From: Desulfobacteraceae bacterium
GTDB taxonomy: Bacteria; Desulfobacterota; Desulfobacteria; Desulfobacterales; Desulfobacteraceae
Direction: 5' to 3'
Assembly (NCBI GenBank): GCA_024225635.1
Contig: JAAEMK010000497.1
Span: forward strand, 124,001 to 188,000
DNA: 64,000 nucleotides
The notes below the pieces were generated by a model, which ran no database searches, was not told the DNA's origin, and saw nothing but the letters and a program-made list of their open reading frames with translations. This document shows positions 10,537 through 19,241 of this stretch, piece after piece; position 1 is the first letter of the stretch, and each line of letters starts with the position of its first letter. The position numbers and the translations under genes were made by a program.

Positions 10537-12105
10537 ATGCAGCCGTCCATGAACTGTTATGATGCCATCCTGGGACCCCTTGCTTCTTTTTACCGAAGGT
10601 GCGTAACCGGCTTTTGGGGCGCCATAGTCCGTCCGGGGCTGAAATCCCTGGTAATGGCGGTGCTCGTGCTTGTGCTCCTTCCGGATTTTGCCGGGGCAGG
10701 CCTGCCCGAAACGGTCCGGGGTATCTATTTGCCGGCCAACCGGCTTACCTCCCGGCGGCTCACCGAGGCGATCCATTACGCAAGGCTTGCCAACCTTAAC
10801 GCGGCAGTGGTCCATGTTAAGGACCCCCTGGGCAGGTTGGTGTGGCACTCCCGCAACCCCATCGCCCTTTCCGTGGGCGCCGTCGCCGGTAACGGTTCCG
10901 TGGAACGTGCCCTTGCCCTGTTCAAGGAGAACAGGATCTGGACCATTGCCAAGATCGATGTTTTCAGTGACGATCTGCTGGCACGAAACTATCCCGGCGT
11001 CGGCCTTGAAGACAACACCCATGGGGGAGTGTGGCAGGACAGGAACGGTCTTGGCTGGACCAACCCCTTTGATAAACGGGTGTGGGCCTATATCCTGGAT
11101 CTGTGCCGGGAGCTTGCAGCCATGGGATTTGATGAGCTTCAGTTCGACTATGTGCGGTTTCCCTCGGACGGCAGGCTTGCAAGCATCCGCTATCCCCTTG
11201 TCCAGACCGGGGTGTCAAGGGCAAGGTGCATCGGGAATTTTCTCAGCCAGGCCCGGGATGTGCTCAAGCCGCTGGGGGTGGTCGTTTCCGTTGATATCTT
11301 CGGCCTCACCGCCTGGAAGCGGGACGATTTCGGGGTGGGCCAGGTTCTTGAGGAGATCGTCCCCTTTGTTGACGTGATCTGTCCCATGTTATACCCTTCC
11401 CATTTTCCCCCCGGATTCCTGGGCTGGAAAACACCCGGGGACTATCCGGAAAAGATCATGGCCCTGAGCATGGCATCCCTTAAAAAAAGAACCTCCAGGT
11501 CTATCCGCCCCTGGATCCAGGGGTTCTGGTATACCCCCGGCCAGATACGCGCCCAGATGGACGGGGCGGCTTCCCAGGGAGAGTCCAGCTGGGCCGTGTG
11601 GAACCCTTCCGGCAACTATTCGCCTCTGTACCAGGCCCTTGCCCGGTCCATGGACACCACCTTTCCCGAGCCCGTGTTTTACCCTGCCCTTGGCGCGCTT
11701 CGGGAAAAAGGGGTCAACCTGGTCCACGGCTCAAGGAGCATCGTCAATCTTACCGACTACATGGGCGGGGATACGGTTCTTTCCCTTGAGCGGCCGGAAC
11801 CGGGGAGCCCCGCCCGATTCGCCTCCTCTTCCGGGGTGGTGGCCACCATGGACGAGGCGATCCTAGACCGGATTTTATCCATGCGGAAGATCGCCTATCC
11901 AAAGCTTGCCACCAAGGCAAGGAAGGTGATGCTCGTGGCCGGCCTCCTCTCCGAAGACACCGGGATCGATCCCAGAAGGATGGATGAATCCCCGGTCCAT
12001 GTGAACTGGAACCAGGGCTGTGTGTTTTCCCTCCGGGTTCCCCCGGCATTGCGGAAACTCCTGGGTGCCCGCCACCACCTTTCAAGAAAGGCTGAAATCC
12101 CATGA
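10537..12105 (+). CDS. Putative glycoside hydrolase (DUF4015 family), exported
   Basis: 522 residues. A hydrophobic segment near residues 27-48 (SLVMAVLVLVLLPDFAGAG) looks like a signal peptide or anchor preceded by positive residues. The following domain (RGIYLPANRLTSRRL, FDELQFDYVRFPSDG, VSVDIFGLTAWK, WIQGFWYTPGQIRAQM) matches the DUF4015 TIM-barrel, predicted to be a sugar hydrolase of the cell envelope. Acidic candidates lie in DELQFDYVRFP and DVICPMLYPS. The final 130 residues do not belong to the barrel and I do not recognise them. The gene stands alone, convergent with tonB; its substrate is unknown. Confidence 0.8.
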   Translation: MQPSMNCYDAILGPLASFYRRCVTGFWGAIVRPGLKSLVMAVLVLVLLPDFAGAGLPETVRGIYLPANRLTSRRLTEAIHYARLANLNAAVVHVKDPLGRLVWHSRNPIALSVGAVAGNGSVERALALFKENRIWTIAKIDVFSDDLLARNYPGVGLEDNTHGGVWQDRNGLGWTNPFDKRVWAYILDLCRELAAMGFDELQFDYVRFPSDGRLASIRYPLVQTGVSRARCIGNFLSQARDVLKPLGVVVSVDIFGLTAWKRDDFGVGQVLEEIVPFVDVICPMLYPSHFPPGFLGWKTPGDYPEKIMALSMASLKKRTSRSIRPWIQGFWYTPGQIRAQMDGAASQGESSWAVWNPSGNYSPLYQALARSMDTTFPEPVFYPALGALREKGVNLVHGSRSIVNLTDYMGGDTVLSLERPEPGSPARFASSSGVVATMDEAILDRILSMRKIAYPKLATKARKVMLVAGLLSEDTGIDPRRMDESPVHVNWNQGCVFSLRVPPALRKLLGARHHLSRKAEIP

Positions 12106-12114
12106 TGCCGTATC

Positions 12115-12798
12115 CTAGGTCAGTTCAAACACGATGGTGATCTCCATGGCAAGGGGCGGCTTGAACAGGCTTGACGGGGGCGGTGCAAAGGGGGCGGCGT
12201 CCTCCAGGGCCCTGAGTGCTGCCCGGTCAAGGCTCTTGTGCCGTGACCGTTTGACAATGGACGCGGACAGGACCCGGCCCCGGGCCGTGATCACAAAGGA
12301 GATCTTCACCTTGCCCTCCATGTGCCGGGCCCGGGCCGCGTCAGGATAGCGCTTGCAGGTCTCGATCTTCAGCCGCAGCATGTCGAAGTAATCTCTCTTG
12401 GTAAAGAAGTCGGACGGTTTGGAGAGGCCCCAGTCCGCGGTTGAAAATTGGGTGGGGGAGGGCACGCCCGGGAGTTCCGGCACCCCGATCCCCTCCATGA
12501 GGGTGTCGGGACGGCTCGCATCCACGGGATCTATCTTGATCGGGGGATGCACCATCTTTTGAACCCTGGTTTCCCGGGCCGTGGCCACACTTGGCGGGGT
12601 GTGCCTGACCCTGGGCCGTGGGATCTGCCGGCCGGCAGGCCGTGGATTCTCCTTGAGGCCCAGCTCGATATAGGTCAGGGCGCCAAAACTGACGAGCCCT
12701 GACACATGGAGAAGGATGGCCAGGTGGATCGCCATGGAGACCAGGAGCACGCCGTGGAAAACCGTGAACCGGGGTTTCTTGGGAATTGAATCGGCCAT
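12115..12798 (-). CDS. tonB: TonB-family energy transducer
   Basis: 227 residues from the ATG at 12798 (an upstream in-frame start would add 20 residues overlapping exbD). One N-terminal membrane segment (GVLLVSMAIHLAILLHVSGLV) is followed by a proline/arginine-rich periplasmic linker (RPAGRQIPRPRVRHTPPS) and a C-terminal TonB domain with YPDAARARHMEGKVKISFVI. It transmits proton-motive force from ExbB-ExbD to outer-membrane receptors. It is the last gene of a minus-strand operon: repeat protein, exbB, exbD, tonB, with gaps of a few bases among the last three. No TonB-dependent receptor gene is seen in this window. Confidence 0.9.
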   Translation of the reverse strand: MADSIPKKPRFTVFHGVLLVSMAIHLAILLHVSGLVSFGALTYIELGLKENPRPAGRQIPRPRVRHTPPSVATARETRVQKMVHPPIKIDPVDASRPDTLMEGIGVPELPGVPSPTQFSTADWGLSKPSDFFTKRDYFDMLRLKIETCKRYPDAARARHMEGKVKISFVITARGRVLSASIVKRSRHKSLDRAALRALEDAAPFAPPPSSLFKPPLAMEITIVFELT

Positions 12799-12802
12799 GG
12801 CG

Positions 12803-13210
12803 TCAAAATCCCTTTTCCGTTGCAAGGCACAGGCGGCCCGCGCCCGCCGCCTTGGCAAGGTCCATCACCTTGACCGCCTTGTTCAGCACCACCCCCCGGT
12901 CGGCCTTGATGATCACAAGCTTGTCCCTTTCCGTGCCGATCAGCTCCTTGAGGTGCTTGAACAGCCGGTCTTGCCCGATCTTGGTTTCGTTGATATAGGC
13001 CTGGCCCTGTTTGTCCACAAACACGGTGATCTCGGTTTGCACCTGGGGGGCCGCGGCCTTGGCCTGGGGCAGCTTGATCTTGATCCCCTCGTCCACCATG
13101 AAGTTGGTGGTGAGCATAAAATAGATGAGCAGCATGAACACGATGTCGATAAGGGAGGTCAGCGGGGCCTGGATCTCATACCGGGGCCGCTTTTTCTTGT
13201 GTACCAGCAT
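12803..13210 (-). CDS. exbD: Biopolymer transport protein ExbD/TolR
   Basis: 135 residues. A single membrane helix near residues 18-38 (LTSLIDIVFMLLIYFMLTT) carries the aspartate that in ExbD/TolR/MotB relatives takes up protons. The remainder is the short periplasmic domain (IKIKLPQAKA, ITVFVDKQGQAYIN). It works with ExbB as a proton channel driving TonB. The start codon lies one base downstream of the exbB stop. Confidence 0.93.
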   Translation of the reverse strand: MLVHKKKRPRYEIQAPLTSLIDIVFMLLIYFMLTTNFMVDEGIKIKLPQAKAAAPQVQTEITVFVDKQGQAYINETKIGQDRLFKHLKELIGTERDKLVIIKADRGVVLNKAVKVMDLAKAAGAGRLCLATEKGF

Positions 13211-13211
13211 C

Positions 13212-13826
13212 TCACGCCCCCGGGGTTTTGGTTACGGCCTTGAGAAAGACGACCGCTCCGTTCTGGAGCCGGGCCTCATAGGTGTCGATCCGGGCCACAA
13301 GGTAGGAGTGGGCCACCATGCAGGGCAGGGCCACGGCAAGCCCTAAGGCCGTGGTGAGCATGGCCTCCCAGATGCCGCCGGCAAGCACGGCCGCATTGAC
13401 CTTGCCCCCCATCTGCTGGATCACCATGAAGGCCTTGATCATGCCCACCACCGTGCCCAGAAGCCCCAACAGCGGCGCGATGTTGCCGATGGTGGCCAGG
13501 GTCTGGAGGTAGGCGGAAAGGGATCTCACCTCCCCTTCGATGGCGTTGACGACCACTGTCTCCAGGGTTTCCCTATCCCGGTCCTTCACCTCGATGGCCT
13601 GGGTGAGCATCCTGCCCATGGGGGAGTCGTTTTTGGCGGACAGCTCCCTTGCCTCGGAGCTTTTGTCCTTGGCAATCAGGTCGGCAACGGAATGGGCCAG
13701 GTTGCCGCCCCTGGATTTCATCCGGGCAAAGCTGATGATCCTTTCGAGAAAAATGGCCAGGGCAACAACGGAACAGAGGAGGATGGGCGCCACGAGAAAT
13801 CCTCCCTTTGATAAAAATTCAAGCAT
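13212..13826 (-). CDS. exbB: MotA/TolQ/ExbB proton channel protein
   Basis: 204 residues with three membrane helices: FLVAPILLCSVVALAIFLERI near 10-30, IGNIAPLLGLLGTVVGMI near 115-135 and the ALGLAVALPCMVAHSY region near 162-180. The core motif APLLGLLGTVVGM is the family signature. It is the inner-membrane stator of the TonB motor encoded with exbD and tonB immediately downstream. Confidence 0.93.
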   Translation of the reverse strand: MLEFLSKGGFLVAPILLCSVVALAIFLERIISFARMKSRGGNLAHSVADLIAKDKSSEARELSAKNDSPMGRMLTQAIEVKDRDRETLETVVVNAIEGEVRSLSAYLQTLATIGNIAPLLGLLGTVVGMIKAFMVIQQMGGKVNAAVLAGGIWEAMLTTALGLAVALPCMVAHSYLVARIDTYEARLQNGAVVFLKAVTKTPGA

Positions 13827-13904
13827 AGATCACTCCTTTATAAGTATTTTTTACGTTTCCTTGTCTGAATTGCCGGCGTGTCAAGGCCGGGAGCCGGTAG
13901 AAAA

Positions 13905-15683
13905 TCATCCGGCCATCTGCTCTTCCTGAAAGTCGATGATATCGGGACGGCCGTCAAAGTCGAGATCCCGCTCCTTTTTGATCAGGACCTCGGACTCGTC
14001 GTAGCGCTCCCATAGGTCGGGTTTGCCGTCCTCGTTGGTATCCTCCTCCACCATGACCACATGCCCCTGGTCATAGAAGAACCAGGTGTCCGGGCGGTCA
14101 TCGCCGTTGGTATCCTTTTCCGCCCGGATGGGATTCTCTTCCGGGTCATAGAACCACACAAGGGTCAACCGGCCGGTGGCTTCCTCTTTTTCTTCGCTTT
14201 TCACCATCTTGCCATTCTGGTCGTAGTGAACCTTGAAGTCTATTTTGGCGTCGTTGTCCTCATCGATCTCCTTGATCCTGAGCACCCCGTCCTTATAGAA
14301 GAATCTGGCGTCAACGCTCTCGTCGCAATAGCGGTTCTGCTCGGTGACCCAGGACCATCCTGGGGTGTCAAACCGCTGGACGATGTCGAAACAGCCGTCC
14401 GCGTCGCTGTCTTTTTTAAGGCAGGTGCGCTTGCCGTTTCTGTACCGGATCTTGAGGTCCACCTTGCCGTCATCGGATTCATCCTTGTCCATATGGGTGA
14501 TCTGGTTGTTGGCATAGTATTGCCAGGTGTCCTTCCGGCCGTTTAGGTCTGAATCGCTCTCCACCCGTTTTCTCTCCTCGTTTTTGTCAAAGAAAATGGT
14601 GGTGTCGGGCTTTCCGTCCTTGTTGTCGTCCCGGGTCTGGCGGTGGAGGCGGCCTGCCTTGAAATAGGAGACGGTCTCAAGCAGGGTGTCCCCGTCGCTG
14701 TCATACTCCACCCGGACCGGCACCCCTTTTTCAAAGAACCTGAGCCGGTCAATCTTTCCCGTGTGGCGGGTGTCCTCCCTGATGGTGCTGACCAGCCCCT
14801 TGCCGTCGAAACAGGTGAACTGGTCCGGGGTGTCGTCATGGTTGGTGTCTCGCTTTTGGGTGGCGGGAATGCCGTTTTTAAAGGTCGTGAAGGTGTCGAA
14901 CGCTGCGTCAAGGTTGGAATCCTTTTTCTGGCGGACGGGCGCAAGGTTCGCGAACTCGGTGACCGAGTCCATGGTTCCGTCGTTGTTGACATCCTTTTCC
15001 TGGCGCGCGATCTCACCCTTGACATAGGTGCGGAAGGTCTCCATGACCGTGTCCCTGTCCAGGTCATGGGCGCTGTCTTTGGGAAGCCCTTCTCCATCGT
15101 AGCGCACCCGTGTGTCCAGATGACCGTCCTCGTCGTCATCCACCCGCTGCTCCACGGGTTTGCCATTGGCAAAGGACTGCCACACATTCACAGCGCCGTT
15201 GTCGTTGGTGTCCTTGGTGGAACGTACCACCTGGCCCTGTTCAAAATAGTAGACAAGGTCGAAGGCCCCGGTGCCGGAGGTGTCCTTTCGCATCTCGACA
15301 ATGGTTTCGGTTTTGTCAAACAGGGAGAGCTGAACCAGGCGGCCCTCCGGCGATAACCGGGTCTGGCGGGTCCGCTTTTCCCCTTCAAAAAAGTCCTTGC
15401 AGTCCATGACCCCGTCAAGGTCCGTGTCCCGTTCCACCCGGGTAAGCTTTCCCTCCCCATAGTACTGGACCCGGTCCATGGCGCCGTCATGGTTGGTGTC
15501 GATCTCCATCCGGATGATGGTGTCGTTTGGGTCAAACACGGCCACTTGGTCCGTTACCTTGTCGTCATTGGTGTCTTTTTCAACCCGTCGCTCCTGTCCG
15601 GGTTTTTGCTCCAGCTCCAGCTCCCGGGCCTGGGCAAGGGAGGTTGAAACGATCATCAGCACGATCAAAAAAAGCTTTTTCAT
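13905..15683 (-). CDS. Exported protein built from about 20 EF-hand-like 24-residue repeats
   Basis: 592 residues from ATG 15683, which has AGGTGG five bases upstream; an in-frame GTG three codons earlier overlaps that site. MKKLFLIVLMIVSTSLAQA is a clear signal peptide. The whole mature protein is a tandem array of roughly 24-residue units of the form D-x-N-x-D-G-x-x-D followed by two aromatics and a turn, for example DTNHDGAMDRVQYY, DVNNDGTMDSVTEF and DTNEDGKPDLWERY. The acidic loop resembles the calcium-binding loops of EF-hand, dockerin and thrombospondin type 3 repeats. It is first in the operon with exbB-exbD-tonB, suggesting a calcium-dependent periplasmic or surface partner of a TonB motor. 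No catalytic domain is seen. Confidence 0.8.
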   Translation of the reverse strand: MKKLFLIVLMIVSTSLAQARELELEQKPGQERRVEKDTNDDKVTDQVAVFDPNDTIIRMEIDTNHDGAMDRVQYYGEGKLTRVERDTDLDGVMDCKDFFEGEKRTRQTRLSPEGRLVQLSLFDKTETIVEMRKDTSGTGAFDLVYYFEQGQVVRSTKDTNDNGAVNVWQSFANGKPVEQRVDDDEDGHLDTRVRYDGEGLPKDSAHDLDRDTVMETFRTYVKGEIARQEKDVNNDGTMDSVTEFANLAPVRQKKDSNLDAAFDTFTTFKNGIPATQKRDTNHDDTPDQFTCFDGKGLVSTIREDTRHTGKIDRLRFFEKGVPVRVEYDSDGDTLLETVSYFKAGRLHRQTRDDNKDGKPDTTIFFDKNEERKRVESDSDLNGRKDTWQYYANNQITHMDKDESDDGKVDLKIRYRNGKRTCLKKDSDADGCFDIVQRFDTPGWSWVTEQNRYCDESVDARFFYKDGVLRIKEIDEDNDAKIDFKVHYDQNGKMVKSEEKEEATGRLTLVWFYDPEENPIRAEKDTNGDDRPDTWFFYDQGHVVMVEEDTNEDGKPDLWERYDESEVLIKKERDLDFDGRPDIIDFQEEQMAG

Positions 15684-15767
15684 GTTTGCCACCTTTTCTT
15701 TTCATTGCGCCGGGGCGTTGCCGAAAAGCGTGCCCTGGGCTGATCCAACGGCCGTAAAAAACAAAAA

Positions 15768-15811
15768 AGCCACGAAGGTTTTTCTTTACAAAGAAAAATG
15801 CCTTCGTGGCT
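15768..15811. repeat. Long perfect hairpin, likely terminator-like or dispersed element
   Basis: Arms AGCCACGAAGG (15768-15778) and CCTTCGTGGCT (15801-15811) pair perfectly. The inner segment TTTTTCTTT / AAAGAAAAA pairs again, giving about 20 bp of stem. A second small hairpin, CCGCCT-TC-AGGCGG, lies at 15851-15864. The 15684-16001 gap (318 bases, between divergently and convergently read genes) otherwise holds nothing I can identify. Confidence 0.6.
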
Positions 15812-16001
15812 TCAGGTTGTTTAATCGTCTACTTTTACTAGTTTTCAGGACCGCCTTCAGGCGGCCGATAATCAACTCTCATATGAAATTGATCCCGCCG
15901 TGTCAACCCTTTTTATCATAAATCAGTAATCGCCTGTTACTAGGTTTTTCCTGGTTCAGGGGGCAGAAGAGCGATTTTACCCTGTTCAACGCCCCGGCTG
16001 G

Positions 16002-16424
16002 TTAAAAATCATGCTTGTTGACCCTGCCCCTGAGCTTTTTCAGCCGGGCCCTCCTGGTTTTGCCCTCAAGGCGCCGTTGCTTTGACCCGGCGGTGGGGCG
16101 TGTCCTGCGCCGCTTTTTTTGGGTGGCGACGCTCTGCTGAATCAGGGCCGTAAGCCTTGCAAGGGCGGCCTCCCGGTTCATTTCCTGGCTGCGGTGTTCC
16201 TGGGACTTGATGACAATTACCCCCTGGGCGGTGATCCTATGGTCCGTCAGCGTTAGCAGCCGCTCCTTATAATGATCGGGCAGGGAGGAGGCCTTGATGT
16301 CGAACCGCAAATGGATGGCCGAGGAGACCTTGTTGACGTTCTGGCCCCCTGCTCCCCGGGCGCGGATAGCGGTCATCTCTATCTCTGTCTTTGGTATGGC
16401 AACGCTGTTTGAAATCCTCAGCAT
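16002..16424 (-). CDS. arfB: Alternative ribosome-rescue factor ArfB (peptide chain release factor-like)
   Basis: 140 residues from ATG 16424, the same length as E. coli ArfB/YaeJ. The catalytic GGQ loop is in [15 protein letters not shown] and the basic C-terminal tail ([32 protein letters not shown]) is the part that reads an empty mRNA channel. It hydrolyses peptidyl-tRNA on stalled ribosomes. The frame stays open upstream for 154 codons but that sequence is not conserved-looking and overlaps the promoter region of the divergent neighbour. Confidence 0.93.
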   Translation of the reverse strand: MLRISNSVAIPKTEIEMTAIRARGAGGQNVNKVSSAIHLRFDIKASSLPDHYKERLLTLTDHRITAQGVIVIKSQEHRSQEMNREAALARLTALIQQSVATQKKRRRTRPTAGSKQRRLEGKTRRARLKKLRGRVNKHDF

Positions 16425-16667
16425 GGCGCTCGTGTGATCGTATTCGTTCAAATTGAATCTTCCTCCTGATGTTTCATGGTCAGACTCTCGATAAGGGGCA
16501 TAGGGAAAGTCTGTCCTATAGTTGGCAGTGGAAAAGATCCGTGTCAAGGAGTATTTCCGTTGCTCCCTGTTTCCGGAATGGTGTATCGTGGTGGCAGCAT
16601 TCCAGCTCTCCGCATATGAATAGAGATACTTTCTTACTCTAACAGGTAAAACCAAGGAACCCTTTGA

Positions 16668-17804
16668 GTGCAAACATCCATGGAAAACATGAACCTGCCC
16701 ACGGAAGCCCCGGACATGGATCTTTCTCGACGCAGGCCCCGGGAGAACCCGCCCGGCACCTTCTCCCTGGTTATAGGGAAGCGGGTGGCCCCGGAGCTGT
16801 GGGACCGCTATGTCCGGAAGGAGCCCGGGGCGGAGTTTACCCATCTGTCCGGCTGGGGCCGGGTGATCCGGGAGGTGTACGGACACAGGCCGGTTTATCT
16901 GGCTGCAACGGAAACCTCCAGGGGCGGTGATGTTGTGCGCGGGATTTTACCCCTGGTACGGTTCCGGTCCATGGCCGGGGGAGGACGGCTGGTCTCCCTT
17001 CCATTCTTTGACACGGCCGGGATTCTCGGGCAGTCCCGGCCGGTGGAAGCCATGCTCCTCAAAAGGGCCGTGGCCCTGGTGAAGGCCAGGGGCTGCGCCG
17101 GCCTTGAGATTCGCCAGGATTTTCCCCTCTCCTGTTCAACCGCCCTGCCCGGACTCGGTATGAAGGTGGCCACCCATAAGGTGGGGCTGAAGCTGCTACT
17201 CGAACCATCTCCCCAACGGATGATGAAGCGGTTCCGGTCCAAGCTTCGCAGCCAGATCAACAAGGCCGTAAAAAACGGGTTGCGGGCGCGGATCGGCAAG
17301 GCGGAGCTGATTGATCCCTTTTATGAGGTGTTCAGCCGGAACATGCGGGACCTTGGCTCCCCTGTCCATTCCAGGCGGTTCTTTGGGGCGGTGATGGAGC
17401 GGTTCCGGGAGCACGCTTTTATCTGTGTGGTGACCCATGGCCGGCAGCCCGTTGCCGCGGGCTTCATGTTCCGGTTCAAGGATGAGATGAAGAATCCCTG
17501 GGCCTCCTCGGTCAGGGCGTTCAGGCCGATGAACGCCAACATGCTCCTCTACTGGGCGATGATCCGGTTCTCCTGCAACCTTAAGCTTTCGCGGTTCGAC
17601 ATGGGGCGGTCCACCCGGAACGCCTCCACCTTCCGGTTCAAGAAACAGTGGCGGCCGGAAGAGCGGCAGCTCTACTGGTTTCAATGGTCCCCCGGGAAGA
17701 AGGGGCTTCCAACGGAATCCTTAAGTTTCAGACCCTGGACCGGGCTGCCCCTTGCCATGGCCAATGGCCTCGGGCCCCTGGTGCGGCGGCATATCTCTTT
17801 GTGA
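16668..17804 (+). CDS. FemAB-like GNAT-fold acyl/aminoacyl transferase
   Basis: 378 residues. The GTG at 16668 has AAGGA nine bases upstream; an in-frame ATG at 16680 is the alternative. The two-lobed GNAT fold of FemAB proteins is suggested by [36 protein letters not shown] and the C-terminal [19 protein letters not shown]. This arrangement recurs in exopolysaccharide/PEP-CTERM loci. The next gene, a polysaccharide deacetylase-like protein, starts 12 bases downstream, so a role in modifying a surface polysaccharide is likely. The acceptor is unknown. Confidence 0.78.
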   Translation: MQTSMENMNLPTEAPDMDLSRRRPRENPPGTFSLVIGKRVAPELWDRYVRKEPGAEFTHLSGWGRVIREVYGHRPVYLAATETSRGGDVVRGILPLVRFRSMAGGGRLVSLPFFDTAGILGQSRPVEAMLLKRAVALVKARGCAGLEIRQDFPLSCSTALPGLGMKVATHKVGLKLLLEPSPQRMMKRFRSKLRSQINKAVKNGLRARIGKAELIDPFYEVFSRNMRDLGSPVHSRRFFGAVMERFREHAFICVVTHGRQPVAAGFMFRFKDEMKNPWASSVRAFRPMNANMLLYWAMIRFSCNLKLSRFDMGRSTRNASTFRFKKQWRPEERQLYWFQWSPGKKGLPTESLSFRPWTGLPLAMANGLGPLVRRHISL

Positions 17805-17816
17805 CGGAGGATGGGT

Positions 17817-19109
17817 ATGGACAGGAAAAGCGTGTTGACCATTCCCATGCCCCTCCAGGTGGTTGTGGACGATGTGGGGTGGTGGTCGGGACGGGACGGG
17901 TCAAAATACAACCAGCCATTTCGCACCGCCATGGGCAGGGATCATCTTCCCCGGGATTATGAAGCCTTGCTTCAGCTGGGAAAAAAGCTTGCCACGAAGA
18001 TCCTTGCAGGGTTTGTGCTCTGCGAATGGGACCGGGCGGGCATCCTGAAGAACCTGCCCACGGCCACCTGGATGGGAAGGGACTGGTCGGTTGACTGGGT
18101 GGCCCCCGCGCTGATGGAGCAGGCAGGCGGGATCATCAAACAGGCCGGCGCCCACATGGAGATGGCCCTCCACGGTGTCGGGCACGAGTTCTGGACGGGC
18201 CGGACCATGCACCGGGCCGAGTTCCACGACCGGTGCTCCCGCATGAGGGACCGGGACGAGATCCGGCGGCACCTTGAGTTCTTTTTCAGGATCATGGACC
18301 AGCACGGCTTCTCTCCCCGGCCCACCGCCTTTATCCCCCCGGCCATGAAGCACAGCATGGGCAATGGGGACAAGGGGTTTCAGAAACTGTTGAACGAGGC
18401 TGGCATCCGCCTGGTGACGGCCTGCTTCCAAAAGGCGAGGCACCTTGCTCCCCCCCGCTATCCCACTGTCACCTGGGAGTGCGGGGTGCTGGTCCTGGAC
18501 CGGGGCGTGGGGGAGGTGGCCTGGAATCTTGTTGGTCCAACGCCCCGGTTCGGGTTTGACAGGCCCCTGCTGGTGCTCCACTGGTCCAATATTCTCCACA
18601 AGGACCCGGGCCGGAACCCCCAGGTGGTGGATGCCTGGGCAAAGTTAATCCAAAAGGGGGCCCGGCAGCACGGGATGCTGCTTGCCATGGACACGGAGGC
18701 CTGCATCACCCAGTACCTTTACCGGACATGCTCGAAAATCCGGCGGACCCATAACGAGTTTTGCATCGATCTTTCCTGGCGGCGCACCCTTCCCATTAAC
18801 CGTTTCAAAGGCCCGTTCGCCATCCGGGTGAACTGGCCGGGCCCGTCAAGGTTCAGGGTGGCCGGGGCCAGGGTGGTATGCCCAGGACAGGGAAGATGCG
18901 GTTTGCACACAATTCCCGGGGAATCTTCGGTGACAGGACCTGGTGGGAAATTAGTGGAACAGGGGGGAGGCGGTTTGCGTGCAAGCGCCGGGGAATCCCA
19001 GGTGGCAGGGCCTGGGTTGGAAATCGTGGGAAAGAAGGGGGACCCCTCCATCATCTTCCTGCTCCCCGAAGCCGACCGTATCTATCTGAAACCGGACCCC
19101 GGCCCTTGA
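17817..19109 (+). CDS. Polysaccharide deacetylase-like (NodB/DUF2334-type) protein
   Basis: About 430 residues. I start at ATG 17817, six bases after GGAGG; ATG 17811 touches the Shine-Dalgarno. Near the N-terminus LQVVVDDVGWW supplies the acidic pair and MALHGVGHEFW the histidines typical of metal-dependent carbohydrate deacetylases; FSPRPTAFIPPAMKHSM follows. It probably acts with the FemAB-like protein on an exported glycan. No signal peptide is obvious. The C-terminal 70 residues hold an imperfect duplication of about 24 residues (GLHTIPGESSVTGPG and GLRASAGESQVAGPG), mirrored by a roughly 72-base tandem repeat at 18895-19030. Confidence 0.68.
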   Translation: MDRKSVLTIPMPLQVVVDDVGWWSGRDGSKYNQPFRTAMGRDHLPRDYEALLQLGKKLATKILAGFVLCEWDRAGILKNLPTATWMGRDWSVDWVAPALMEQAGGIIKQAGAHMEMALHGVGHEFWTGRTMHRAEFHDRCSRMRDRDEIRRHLEFFFRIMDQHGFSPRPTAFIPPAMKHSMGNGDKGFQKLLNEAGIRLVTACFQKARHLAPPRYPTVTWECGVLVLDRGVGEVAWNLVGPTPRFGFDRPLLVLHWSNILHKDPGRNPQVVDAWAKLIQKGARQHGMLLAMDTEACITQYLYRTCSKIRRTHNEFCIDLSWRRTLPINRFKGPFAIRVNWPGPSRFRVAGARVVCPGQGRCGLHTIPGESSVTGPGGKLVEQGGGGLRASAGESQVAGPGLEIVGKKGDPSIIFLLPEADRIYLKPDPGP

Positions 19110-19241
19110 TATAAATGGTTGTATCGGGAATTCCTATGACACCGTAAAAACCGATTCGGATAATCTCTTTGACTTGGGGGCCTGCATCCCTATAATTGGT
19201 GAGATTTTTATGAACTAATTACAGGGGAACTAAACCGGGAC

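Noticed and set aside
13905-15683. Regular repeats suggesting CRISPR or satellite DNA
   Set aside because: The periodicity follows codons, the bases diverge between units and the frame is open throughout with a signal peptide, so it is a coding repeat.
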